DNA of 64,000 nt from positions 1-64,000 of the forward strand of contig CABZCA010000006.1 in assembly GCA_902524115.1 (NCBI GenBank), in the 5' to 3' direction. Each line of letters opens with the position of its first letter. The first letter of the stretch is position 1. Position numbers and translations under genes: made by a program. Shown here piece after piece: positions 34,365-43,189 of this stretch. Source of the DNA: an uncultured Pelagibacteraceae bacterium. GTDB taxonomy: Bacteria > Pseudomonadota > Alphaproteobacteria > Pelagibacterales > Pelagibacteraceae. Under the pieces are notes generated by a model that saw only the letters and a list, made by a program, of their open reading frames with translations, did no database searches and was not told the origin of the DNA.

Positions 34365-35057
34365 ATGGAACTTCTTTCATTTGGAGATACTGGTTGGGGA
34401 GACGAACTCTTTTTAGCAACTTTAATGACCATTGCCGTTTCTATTGCAGCTATGGCAATAGGATTTTTATTCGCATTAATATTTACACCTTTAAAACTAT
34501 CTAAAAATAAATCACTTAATATCATTGGAAATTGTTACACTACTATTATTAGAGGGGTTCCAGAACTATTAGTAATATACTTGTTGTTTTTTGGTGGTAC
34601 AGGAGCTGCAATGTATGTAGCTTCAATTTTTGGTTATGATGGCTATATTGAAATAAATGCATTTATAACTGGTGCTCTTGCAATTGGGATTATTTCTGGA
34701 GCTTATTCTACTGAAGTTTTTAGGGGTGCAATATTATCGATTGATAAAGGTCAATTTGAAGCTTCAAAAGTTTTGGGAATTAAAAAGAATATTCAATTTT
34801 ACAAAATTATTTTACCGCAAATGTTGAGGCTATCAATTCCTAACCTAAGTAATATTTGGCAAATAACTCTAAAAGATACTTCTTTAATTTCTGTAACAGG
34901 ATTAGTAGAAATAATGAGGCAATCTTATATTGCTGCCGGTTCAACCAGGGATCCTTTATTTTTTTATTCAGTAGCAGCTGTCTTATACTTAATGCTTACT
35001 TTCTTAAGTATGAAATTAATTAATAAATTAGAAACAAAATATAGCAAAGGATACTGA
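34365..35057 (+). CDS. Amino-acid ABC transporter permease (HisQ-like)
   Basis: A 230-residue membrane protein of the HisQ/HisM family with five to six helices and the cytoplasmic EAA-type loop (EASKVLGIKKNIQFYKIILP). It starts just after the hairpin without a Shine-Dalgarno sequence. Its stop overlaps the start of the second permease gene. Confidence 0.88.
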   Translation: MELLSFGDTGWGDELFLATLMTIAVSIAAMAIGFLFALIFTPLKLSKNKSLNIIGNCYTTIIRGVPELLVIYLLFFGGTGAAMYVASIFGYDGYIEINAFITGALAIGIISGAYSTEVFRGAILSIDKGQFEASKVLGIKKNIQFYKIILPQMLRLSIPNLSNIWQITLKDTSLISVTGLVEIMRQSYIAAGSTRDPLFFYSVAAVLYLMLTFLSMKLINKLETKYSKGY

Positions 35058-35734
35058 TGGATATAAAATTAATGATTAGTATTTTTCCGAGCTTATTAAG
35101 TGGTGCAGTTATCACTCTTCAACTTTTAGTATCATCAATGTTTTTTGGATTAATAATAGGTTTAATTTTTGCAATTTTAAGAATTAATAAAAATCCAATA
35201 ATTAATAAGTTTGCCTATGGTTATTCTTATTTTTTTAGAGGAACTCCTCTACTTGTTCAATTATATTTAATATATTATGGGTTAGCAAATATAGAACTAT
35301 TAAGAAATTCATTTTTTTGGGTAATAATTAAAGAACCATACTGGTGTGCAATTATTGCATTTTCCTTAAATACAGGAGCCTATACATCTGAAATATTGAG
35401 ATCAGCATTTCAGACAATTAAAAAAGGTTATATTGAGGCAGCACAAAGTTTAGGTGTAACAAAAAAAATAACTTTTTACAGAATTCAATTGCCAATAGCC
35501 GTAAAACAATCACTCCCAGCTTATGGAAATGAAATAATATTAATGCTGAAAGGTACTTCACTTGCAAGTGTTATAACTATCATGGATTTAATGGGTGAAG
35601 CTAGAAAAGTAAATGTTCTAACTTTTAAACCTTTTGAAGCTTTTATAACTGCAGGAGTTATTTACTTATTTATTACATTTATAATTCACAATATTATAAA
35701 GTATTTAGAAAAAAAATATGGGTTTCAAACATGA
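35057..35734 (+). CDS. Amino-acid ABC transporter permease (HisM-like)
   Basis: A 225-residue homologue of the previous permease with the EAA loop (EAAQSLGVTKKITFYRIQLP) and RGTPLLVQLYLIYYG. The two would form the heterodimeric channel. The gene for the ATPase that must energise the system is missing; instead a nitrilase gene overlaps its end by 4 nt. Confidence 0.88.
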   Translation: MDIKLMISIFPSLLSGAVITLQLLVSSMFFGLIIGLIFAILRINKNPIINKFAYGYSYFFRGTPLLVQLYLIYYGLANIELLRNSFFWVIIKEPYWCAIIAFSLNTGAYTSEILRSAFQTIKKGYIEAAQSLGVTKKITFYRIQLPIAVKQSLPAYGNEIILMLKGTSLASVITIMDLMGEARKVNVLTFKPFEAFITAGVIYLFITFIIHNIIKYLEKKYGFQT

Positions 35735-36516
35735 AAGTAGCATGTATTCAGTTATCTAGCGGGGAAGATTATAATAAAAATTTTAAAGATATTGTAAAAT
35801 ATATTAATCAAGCAATTACAAATAAGGCAGATTTAATAATTACACCAGAAACTTCTTCATTGATGTCTGCTGACAAAAAAAATTTATTTAAGTATTCATA
35901 TGATATGAAACATGATCCAATAATAAAAAAAGTAAAAATTATAGCCAAAACAAAGAAGAAATGGATACTTCTTGGCTCAATGTGCATTAAAGTAAAAAAC
36001 AAATTAAGAAATAGATCTATTCTTATTGGATCTAACGGTAAAATATATACCTATTACGATAAAATAAATATGTTTGATGTTAAAGTTTCAAAAAAAGAAC
36101 AACATAAAGAAAGTAAAGTATTTAAGGCAGGTACAAAATTAGTTTCAGCTAAATTACCCTGGGGAAAAATAGGTCTTTCAATTTGTTATGATTTAAGATT
36201 TCCAGAACTCTATAGAAACTTATCAAAAAGAAATCTAAGTTTTATAACTGTTCCATCTGCATTTACTAAAACAACTGGTCAAAGACATTGGTTAACGTTA
36301 TTAAAAGCAAGAGCAATTGAAAACTTTTGTTATATTTTTGCGCCTAATCAAACAGGAAAAAATACGATTAAAAGAGAAACTTTTGGACATTCAGTTATTA
36401 TTTCGCCTGATGGAAAAATAATAGCTCTTAAGAGATTAGGAAAAGGAATTATTTATTCTAATATAAAACCAAAAACATCTATGGATTTAAGAAAAGTTAT
36501 TCCAAGTATGCTTTAA
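35731..36516 (+). CDS. Carbon-nitrogen hydrolase (nitrilase superfamily, Nit-like)
   Basis: A 261-residue nitrilase-fold enzyme with the Glu-Lys-Cys triad: E40 in IITPETSS, Lys in YYDKINMFD (near 111) and Cys in LSICYDLRFPE (near 152). The last block is typical of the Nit1/Nit2 omega-amidase and deaminated-glutathione amidase branch. It overlaps the permease gene, so it may hydrolyse an imported amide, or repair a metabolite. The substrate is unresolved. Confidence 0.83.
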   Translation: MKVACIQLSSGEDYNKNFKDIVKYINQAITNKADLIITPETSSLMSADKKNLFKYSYDMKHDPIIKKVKIIAKTKKKWILLGSMCIKVKNKLRNRSILIGSNGKIYTYYDKINMFDVKVSKKEQHKESKVFKAGTKLVSAKLPWGKIGLSICYDLRFPELYRNLSKRNLSFITVPSAFTKTTGQRHWLTLLKARAIENFCYIFAPNQTGKNTIKRETFGHSVIISPDGKIIALKRLGKGIIYSNIKPKTSMDLRKVIPSML

Positions 36517-36902
36517 TAGTTTGTGTATTGTTTAATCTCTTTAATCTTTGAACCAGTTTTATTGTTTATTGTTAATTTAATTTTTGCTCTATCATCATTT
36601 AGAAAATGAACATCTCTTGATAGTTTTATAAAATTTTCACCAAAATCACTATTTTTTTCACACATTCTTTTATTATCTTCAATATCCCAAAGTTTTCCAT
36701 TTATTGCCTTTAATTCTTCATAAAGTTTTTTTAATTCATCTTTTAAAGCTATGTTTTTATCTAATTGTTTTGTTAAAACTAGATATTCATCATTAATAAA
36801 TATTAATTTATCTGTGTCTTTAATTTTTTCTTTTTTGATTTCTAAAATTGAAATTTTATCTAAAAGTTCACCTACAGATACTTCAACTAATATTTTATTC
36901 AT
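36513..36902 (-). CDS. DUF6165-like hypothetical protein
   Basis: A 129-residue, highly charged, helical protein without signal peptide or membrane segment, opening with ILVEVSVGELLDKISILEIK. This start resembles proteins of unknown function often found near glycosyltransferase genes, and a GT9 gene is divergent here. Its 3' end overlaps the convergent nitrilase gene by 4 nt. Confidence 0.65.
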   Translation of the reverse strand: MNKILVEVSVGELLDKISILEIKKEKIKDTDKLIFINDEYLVLTKQLDKNIALKDELKKLYEELKAINGKLWDIEDNKRMCEKNSDFGENFIKLSRDVHFLNDDRAKIKLTINNKTGSKIKEIKQYTNY

Positions 36903-36934
36903 ATATAAACATAGTGTGTTAAGTTGTTTAAAAT

Positions 36935-37876
36935 ATGTCTAATATTCTTATAATTAAACATGGATCTTTGGGTGATATAGCCCAAGCGAGTGGTGCAATT
37001 CAAGATATTTCTAATTTTCACAAAGATGATAAAGTCTATTTATTAACATCAAAGCCATACATTGATCTTTTCAAAAAAAATCCATATTTAGAAGACATAA
37101 TTTTGGATAAGAGATTATCAAGATTTAATCTGATTTATTTATTTAATCTCATGCGTAAACTAAAAAAATACAAATTTATAAAAGTTTTTGATTTACAAAA
37201 TTCTTCGCGTTCAAGCTTCTATAAAAAAATATTATTTCCAAATGCTGATAATTTTGTTTGGTCGTCTTCTGAAACCACGTTGCCAAAAGATAAATCCAAG
37301 CACGAATTTGATAAAAGTCCTGTTTTAGACAGATTTAAACATCAATTAGAAACATCTGGTGTTAATACTAAAAACACTATGTCTCCTGATTTTAAGTGGG
37401 CTTGTTCTAATATTGAAAATATAAAAAAAAAATTTGATTTAAATAAATACATAATCTTATTCCCCTTTTGCTCTCCACATTTGCAGATTAAAAAATGGCC
37501 TAGCTACAATAAACTTATAGATTTGATTAAGGATAAATTTAAAGATGAATACAAAATTATAGTGGCTCCTGGTCCTAATGAAATTAATAAGACAAAAGAA
37601 ACTAATGCTATTTCAATTTTAAAAGAAAATATATCTTTAGATATCTCTGAACTTGCTACTTTAATAAAAGACAGTTCTTTTGTTGTAGCAAATGATACTG
37701 GACCTGCGCATATGGCTGCGCATTTGGATGCAAAAGGAGTAGCATTATTTGGTTCTCACACTACTGCATATAAAGTAAGTATAGAGAGAGAAAATTTTAA
37801 AGCGATTCAAGTAACAGATTTAAATAAATTATCTCCCAAAAAAGTTTTTGAATATTTAACAAAATCATTAAATTAA
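36935..37876 (+). CDS. Glycosyltransferase family 9 (heptosyltransferase-like)
   Basis: A 313-residue GT-B enzyme with N-terminal IKHGSLGDIAQASGA and the C-terminal nucleotide-sugar block VVANDTGPAHMAAHL, both family 9 marks. It adds a heptose-like or other sugar to the lipopolysaccharide core or another surface glycan in the cytoplasm. It overlaps the following TSUP gene by one base. Confidence 0.85.
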   Translation: MSNILIIKHGSLGDIAQASGAIQDISNFHKDDKVYLLTSKPYIDLFKKNPYLEDIILDKRLSRFNLIYLFNLMRKLKKYKFIKVFDLQNSSRSSFYKKILFPNADNFVWSSSETTLPKDKSKHEFDKSPVLDRFKHQLETSGVNTKNTMSPDFKWACSNIENIKKKFDLNKYIILFPFCSPHLQIKKWPSYNKLIDLIKDKFKDEYKIIVAPGPNEINKTKETNAISILKENISLDISELATLIKDSSFVVANDTGPAHMAAHLDAKGVALFGSHTTAYKVSIERENFKAIQVTDLNKLSPKKVFEYLTKSLN

Positions 37877-38619
37877 TGGAAATAAATTTCCTTTTTTTTA
37901 TAAGTGTTGTTCCTGCTATAATTTTGTATGGTATTGCAAAGTCTGGATTAGGAGGTTCAATATCATTAATATCAGTTCCATTGATGACAGTTGTAATGCC
38001 ATTACAGCAAGCATTAGCAATTATTTTACCTATTTTAATTCTTTCAGACATGATTGCAGTTTACAGATTTAGAAGAGAGTTTAATTTTAAAATACTCAAG
38101 GTAATTGTCCCTTTTGCAGCAATAGGAATTATAATTGGATCCTTTACATTCAATCATTTTTCAGAGGATTTACTTAAATTAATAGTTGGAATAATGGGAT
38201 TTTTATTTGCTGGACATTATTTCTTGTTTAAAAAAGAAAAGACAGTTCCAGCTAAGCAAAATTTTTTAAAAGGCGCAATTTGCTCATCTATTGCCGGGTT
38301 TTCAAGTTTTTGTGTTCATGCTGGTGGAACACCTACAAGTCTTTATTTACTTCCATTAAGATTGAAAAAAGAAATTTATGTAGGAACTAGAATTATCTTT
38401 TTTTGTTGTGTTAACTTAATAAAGCTACCTTTGTATATTTATCTATCAATGATGAATTTTGATACATTGTTTCAATCAGCCTCTCTTTTCCCATTAGCTT
38501 TAATTGGAATATTTATTGGATATCAAATACTTAAAATTATAGAGGAAAATTTGTTTTATAATATTATCTATGGTTTAATTCTTGTGAGCAGTACAAAGTT
38601 AATATTTGATTTTATTTAA
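37876..38619 (+). CDS. TSUP (TauE/SafE) family transporter
   Basis: A 247-residue membrane protein with the duplicated TSUP fold in its shorter form (KSGLGGSISLISVPLM near the N-terminus and AGGTPTSLYLLPLR in the second half). It may move sulfite or an organic anion. It is the second of three TSUP proteins in the window and is not placed next to sulfur genes. Its end overlaps the convergent gene by 8 nt. Confidence 0.78.
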   Translation: MEINFLFFISVVPAIILYGIAKSGLGGSISLISVPLMTVVMPLQQALAIILPILILSDMIAVYRFRREFNFKILKVIVPFAAIGIIIGSFTFNHFSEDLLKLIVGIMGFLFAGHYFLFKKEKTVPAKQNFLKGAICSSIAGFSSFCVHAGGTPTSLYLLPLRLKKEIYVGTRIIFFCCVNLIKLPLYIYLSMMNFDTLFQSASLFPLALIGIFIGYQILKIIEENLFYNIIYGLILVSSTKLIFDFI

Positions 38620-39694
38620 ACTTTGTCTTTTTAATAGAGTTGTTACCAAATTTTTTTAGCAAAAATGGAAGAAAAGCTACTATAATTAATATCCTTAAGA
38701 AATGATGATAGCTGACAAAAATTGGGTCAATATTATAGGCAACGCTAATAACAACCATTTCATGAATTCCTCCTGGGGCAAAACTTAAAAAAGTTGGAAT
38801 AAAATCAAATCCTAAGTACTGAAGAAAGTATGCTGTAACCATAGCAACAAAAACTAATATTGAGCATACAATTATTCCATGAAAAATATAAAAAAATAAT
38901 TCTTTAAGCCTTAATCCATTTAATCTACTTCCAAGAGCTGTACCTAAAAAAATAAATGCTATATTTATTACTGTGTCTGGAAATCTAGAATTAACAATCT
39001 CAAAAGTATAAAATAAACCCGATAAGGCCATAGCACCGACAAGTATAGGCGACGGTATACTTAATTTTTTGAGCAATATAGAAAATAGATAACAAATAAT
39101 TATTAGAAAAAATATTTCAAAAAAATATTTTAAATCATAAATATTTTCGTAATTATATCCTGCGATTTCAGAAAAACCTAATTTACTAATAAATAATATA
39201 GGTACAAAACTTACAATAAATATAACTCTTGTAGCCTGGGGTATTAAAACTTGTTTATGATTTTCTTTTTTCCCATACTCTAAAAGTGCTGCAGCTATCG
39301 GTACAAATGCACCTGGTAGAGCAGCAAGTGTTGCAATAAACTTATCAAATTTACAAACTTTAACAAAATAATATCCTGCTAAAATAGTGCTTATTAAAGT
39401 ACAAAGAACCATTGCCATAGATGAGAATATCCATAAATGAATTTTATATAATAAAGATACATTCAGAGTCCCACCTAAAATAATACCAACCATTAGAAAA
39501 ACTGGATTAAGTAATTTTGTTGAGAATTCAATTTTAAAATTAGTAAAAGCAATGCAAAGATTTAAACCTAAAGCACCTAGTAACCAAGGCAAAGGAAGAC
39601 CAATTAGAGTTCCAATGTAACCTCCTATTACCCCTATGATTAAAGCCTTATAACTAATGTTAAGCTCATTTAATAATTTTTTAAATGGAATCAC
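38612..39694 (-). CDS. AbrB-type membrane protein (ammonia monooxygenase-like family)
   Basis: A 360-residue polytopic protein with repeated halves, including GYIGTLIGLPLPWLLGALG and FLSFAPGGIHEMVVI. The PWLLG and APGG blocks mark the family known as AbrB/putative ammonia monooxygenase in databases. Despite the name it is a membrane transporter-like protein, not the DNA-binding AbrB regulator. It is divergent from a tricarboxylate-type importer, with which this family is often associated. Function unknown. Confidence 0.75.
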   Translation of the reverse strand: MIPFKKLLNELNISYKALIIGVIGGYIGTLIGLPLPWLLGALGLNLCIAFTNFKIEFSTKLLNPVFLMVGIILGGTLNVSLLYKIHLWIFSSMAMVLCTLISTILAGYYFVKVCKFDKFIATLAALPGAFVPIAAALLEYGKKENHKQVLIPQATRVIFIVSFVPILFISKLGFSEIAGYNYENIYDLKYFFEIFFLIIICYLFSILLKKLSIPSPILVGAMALSGLFYTFEIVNSRFPDTVINIAFIFLGTALGSRLNGLRLKELFFYIFHGIIVCSILVFVAMVTAYFLQYLGFDFIPTFLSFAPGGIHEMVVISVAYNIDPIFVSYHHFLRILIIVAFLPFLLKKFGNNSIKKTKFK

Positions 39695-39721
39695 GTTTAA
39701 TATTTAAATAATAAATCCTCA

Positions 39722-39750
39722 TTGACACTGAATTTTAATTTATGTTTAAT
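39722..39750 (+). promoter_or_regulatory. Promoter of the tctCBA operon
   Basis: TTGACA (39722-39727), a 17-nt spacer and TTTAAT (39745-39750) give a near-consensus housekeeping promoter 33 nt before the tctC ATG, with GGAGAG as ribosome-binding site. The dctP gene at 52003 has almost the same arrangement. Confidence 0.65.
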
Positions 39751-39782
39751 AACTAATTATAATTATAATAGGAGAGAAAATA

Positions 39783-40763
39783 ATGAAACTAATTAAATCA
39801 ATAATTTCAGTTTTATTCTCAGCAATTCTAATACTTTCAGCAACAACAACTAGTTCAATGGCAATTGATAAATTGCATTTTGTAATTGGCGGTGGTGCTG
39901 GTGGTGGTTGGGATGGAACTGCTAGAGGTACTGGAGAAGCTTTAACAAAAGCTGGTATGTTAAAAAGTGCATCATTTGAAAATATGTCAGGTGGTGGAGG
40001 AGGAAAAGCATTAGCTTATATGATTAACAACAAGCCTGCTAATACAGTCTTAGTTCAATCAACACCATTAGTTTTAAGATCAATTACAAGACACAAAGGT
40101 TATGTAAGTGGCAGTGGAACTTTATCTTATAAAGATGTTGTCCCAATAGCTGGTGTTATTGGAGATTACGGTGCAATAGCAGTTGCTAATAATTCACCTT
40201 ATAAAAATTTTAAAGATGTTGTTGATGCATACAAAAAAGATGCAAGTTCTATTAAAATGGCAGGTGGATCAGTAAGAGGAAGTATGGACCATTTAATTGG
40301 CGCTTTAGCTTTTCAAGCTGCTGGTGCTAATCCAAATGATGTAGCATACATTCCTTATGATGCTGGCGGAAAAGCATTAGCTGGACTGTTATCTGGGGAA
40401 ACACAAATTATCTCTACAGGTTTAGGTGAACTTATGGGCGCTAGAGACCAAGTAAGAATTATTGGTATTACAGCTCCTTCAAGAGTTTCTGATGCTCCAG
40501 ATGCACCAACTCTAAAAGAACAAGGTTATGATGTACAGTTTGTCAATTGGAGAGGTTTTTTTGGTCCTCCAGGAATGAGCAGTGCTGATAAATCTAAAAT
40601 TGCTAAAATGTTAGGCGATGTACAAAAAACTTCTGAATGGGAAACTGTTAGAGCAAGAAATGCATGGGTTAATATTTACAATCCAGAAGGAAAGTTTGTG
40701 TCTTTCTTAGAAAAACAAACTGAAGAAATGACAGCTCTTATGAAAAAATTAGGAGTTATATAA
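39783..40763 (+). CDS. tctC: Tripartite tricarboxylate transporter binding protein (TctC family)
   Basis: A 326-residue periplasmic protein with signal peptide ending near SSMA and the TctC/Bug fold: an N-terminal glycine-rich GGGAGGGWDGTAR ligand loop, a second GGSVRGSMDHLIGA loop and YIPYDAGGKAL. Such proteins bind carboxylic acids with high affinity. First gene of tctCBA. The ligand could be citrate or another organic acid. Confidence 0.88.
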   Translation: MKLIKSIISVLFSAILILSATTTSSMAIDKLHFVIGGGAGGGWDGTARGTGEALTKAGMLKSASFENMSGGGGGKALAYMINNKPANTVLVQSTPLVLRSITRHKGYVSGSGTLSYKDVVPIAGVIGDYGAIAVANNSPYKNFKDVVDAYKKDASSIKMAGGSVRGSMDHLIGALAFQAAGANPNDVAYIPYDAGGKALAGLLSGETQIISTGLGELMGARDQVRIIGITAPSRVSDAPDAPTLKEQGYDVQFVNWRGFFGPPGMSSADKSKIAKMLGDVQKTSEWETVRARNAWVNIYNPEGKFVSFLEKQTEEMTALMKKLGVI

Positions 40764-40785
40764 TCTTAAAAGATTATTAAAAATT

Positions 40786-40834
40786 AGAGCAGTGAATATA
40801 AATACTACAAAAGTTATATCACTGCTCTTTTTTA
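40786..40834 (+). terminator. Attenuator-like hairpin overlapping the tctB start
   Basis: AGAGCAGTGA (40786-40795) pairs perfectly with TCACTGCTCT (40819-40828) around a 23-nt loop, followed by six T. The GTG start of tctB (40792-40794) lies inside the 5' arm and the U-run lies in its 13th-15th codons. It could terminate transcription after tctC and hide the tctB start. Confidence 0.7.
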
Positions 40835-41262
40835 TATTTTCAACATTTTATTTATATACAGCATATCAAATTCAAGTTTTTGCATTTGATGAAAATGCAC
40901 CTTTTAATGCAAGAACATTCCCAATTTATTTAGGTTATGCAGGCCTTTTTTTTTCAGGTTTAAAACTAATTTTACCTGATCCTAATACAATAAAAGTTAA
41001 CCATAAAACTTTAGAATATAAAAAAACACTAATACTTATTGTTATTGCAATAATTTATGGTGCTACAATTTTAAAAGTTGGTTATTTTTTAACTACATCA
41101 TTATTTTTGTTCTCTTCATATTATTTTTTAGGAGAGAGAAGATGGGTCTTAATGTTTTTATTATCCTTTCCTTTTGTAGCAGCCTTTATGTATTTGCTTC
41201 ATGGCGTTCTTGATATTTATTTAAGAGATCCATTCTTACAATCAATTGGAGTAATGGGATGA
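40792..41262 (+). CDS. tctB: Tripartite tricarboxylate transporter small permease (TctB family)
   Basis: A 156-residue membrane protein with four hydrophobic segments in the TctB position between tctC and tctA. The start is a GTG buried in a hairpin stem; no other plausible in-frame start precedes the first helix. The end overlaps tctA by 4 nt. Confidence 0.82.
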   Translation: MNINTTKVISLLFFIFSTFYLYTAYQIQVFAFDENAPFNARTFPIYLGYAGLFFSGLKLILPDPNTIKVNHKTLEYKKTLILIVIAIIYGATILKVGYFLTTSLFLFSSYYFLGERRWVLMFLLSFPFVAAFMYLLHGVLDIYLRDPFLQSIGVMG

Positions 41263-42764
41263 TAGAGGGAATTCTAATTGGTTTAACAACAGCTCTTACT
41301 CTTCAAAATATTTTAATGGTAATGGTTGGTTGTTTTTTTGGAACAATTATTGGAATGTTACCAGGACTTGGTCCAATGACAGCTATAGCTTTAATGATAC
41401 CAATTACTTATGGTTTTGATCCAGCAACTGGTTTAATTTTAATGGCAGGCGTTTACTATGGTGCAGTATTTGGAGGTTCTACATCATCAATACTTTTAAA
41501 TGCACCTGGTGTCCCAGGAACTGTTGCAACATCATTTGATGGTTACCCAATGGCTCAACAAGGTAAAGCTGGAAAAGCTTTAGCAATTGCTGCTTGGAGT
41601 TCATTTGCTGGTGGTACGTTGTCGGCTATATATTTATTATTTATGGCCCCAAGTTTATCAAAAGTAAGCTTATCTTTTAGATCTCCTGATTATTTCGCAT
41701 TAATGATTTTAGGTCTGACTGCTATAGCTGCGTTTTCTTCCAAGGGTCAGTTTTTAAAGGCTATGATGATGGTAGTGCTTGGTTTAATGCTAGCATCTGT
41801 TGGTCAAGATAGCTTATCTGATATTACAAGATTTACATTTAATAATATGAATTTAACTGATGGTATCAGTTTTGTTCTTGTTGTTATGGCAACTTTTGCA
41901 ATGAGTGAAGCACTTACAATTATATTAAAAAGAAATGATCCGACTAGTGCAGCTAAACAAGTTTCATTAACAGAACTTGGTTCAATTAGAATTAATAAAG
42001 AAGAAAGAACCAAAATGTACAAAACAATTCCCAGATCATCTATAATTGGTTTTTTAATTGGGGTTTTACCAGGAGCAGGAGCTACTATCGCTTCTTTTTT
42101 AGCTTATGGAATGGAACGAAATATTGTTAACGATGAAGAAAAAGAAAAATTTGGCAAGGGAAGTGTTAATGGTTTATCAGCTCCAGAAACAGCAAATAAT
42201 GCAGCCTGTTCAGGGTCATTTGTACCTATGCTTACTTTAGGTATACCTGGAAGTGGAACCACTGCGGTCATGTTGGGGGCTTTATTAGGATTTGGTGTCC
42301 AGCCTGGTCCAAGACTATATATGACTAATCCAGAAATATTTTGGTCTATAATCATGTCTATGTATATAGGAATGGTAATTTTATTAATTCTAAATTTACC
42401 TCTTATTCCTTATATAGCTAGAATTCTAGCAGTCCCAAAAAATTATCTAATACCTTTAATCCTATTTTTTTCTATTACTGGAATTTATGTAATGTCATTT
42501 AATAACTTTGATATTTATTTAATGATTGGAATTGCAGTTGTTGCAACTTTTATGCGGCTTTATGATTTTCCAATGCCACCATTAATACTCGCATTTGTTC
42601 TTGGTGGATTAATGGAAGAGAATTTAAGAAGATCTTTATTGTTAAGTAATGGATCTTGGGAATTCTTATGGGATAGAACTCTTACTGCATGTATTTTGTT
42701 AACCACAATATTAATTGTAGTTTGGCATATATATAAAACTATGTTTAAAAAGACTAAAGACTAA
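41259..42764 (+). CDS. tctA: Tripartite tricarboxylate transporter large permease (TctA family)
   Basis: A 501-residue polytopic protein with the TctA marks GTIIGMLPGLGPMTAIALM near residue 30, YGAVFGGSTSSILLNAPG, and GSFVPMLTLGIPGSGTTAVM in the second half. It forms the ion-driven channel for the ligand captured by TctC. The 3' end overlaps the convergent gene by 4 nt. Confidence 0.92.
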   Translation: MIEGILIGLTTALTLQNILMVMVGCFFGTIIGMLPGLGPMTAIALMIPITYGFDPATGLILMAGVYYGAVFGGSTSSILLNAPGVPGTVATSFDGYPMAQQGKAGKALAIAAWSSFAGGTLSAIYLLFMAPSLSKVSLSFRSPDYFALMILGLTAIAAFSSKGQFLKAMMMVVLGLMLASVGQDSLSDITRFTFNNMNLTDGISFVLVVMATFAMSEALTIILKRNDPTSAAKQVSLTELGSIRINKEERTKMYKTIPRSSIIGFLIGVLPGAGATIASFLAYGMERNIVNDEEKEKFGKGSVNGLSAPETANNAACSGSFVPMLTLGIPGSGTTAVMLGALLGFGVQPGPRLYMTNPEIFWSIIMSMYIGMVILLILNLPLIPYIARILAVPKNYLIPLILFFSITGIYVMSFNNFDIYLMIGIAVVATFMRLYDFPMPPLILAFVLGGLMEENLRRSLLLSNGSWEFLWDRTLTACILLTTILIVVWHIYKTMFKKTKD

Positions 42765-43180
42765 GTAATATAAATTTTATCTGACAAACCGTAACAAAGT
42801 ATAGCCATCATTATTAGAAAAATTGTAGGCGCTATAATTCCTTCGTTTGTAGATTTATCATTAATACCCGTTTTATCAATTTTAAGTGAGTAGAAATTTG
42901 TTCCTAAAACGCAAGCATGGATAATAAATATTAAATTAAAGAAGGCCCAAGTACCTTCAACTCCATTTGGTCTTACAAACATTATATAAATTGCCATTAT
43001 CACCCAACCAAGCATTAGGGCTCCAACAAATCTAACCATCACTGCTGCGCTGTGATCAATATTAAATCGATCCATCATTTTTTTAGTTCCTACAATTGTT
43101 TGAAAACAATATGCAGCTATTCCTATAAAATGTGCAAGAAAGATAATTAAGTAAAAAATATTGTTAAATTTAGCAATCAT
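42761..43180 (-). CDS. Hypothetical four-helix membrane protein
   Basis: A 139-residue protein with four hydrophobic segments and little loop sequence. No family recognised. It may be first in a transcript of its own, because the glycosyltransferase gene upstream ends 9 nt before its start. Confidence 0.6.
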   Translation of the reverse strand: MIAKFNNIFYLIIFLAHFIGIAAYCFQTIVGTKKMMDRFNIDHSAAVMVRFVGALMLGWVIMAIYIMFVRPNGVEGTWAFFNLIFIIHACVLGTNFYSLKIDKTGINDKSTNEGIIAPTIFLIMMAILCYGLSDKIYIT

Positions 43181-43189
43181 AGTTATATT

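Noticed and set aside
38612-39694. AbrB as a transcriptional regulator
   Set aside because: The protein is polytopic and has no DNA-binding domain; only the family name suggests regulation.
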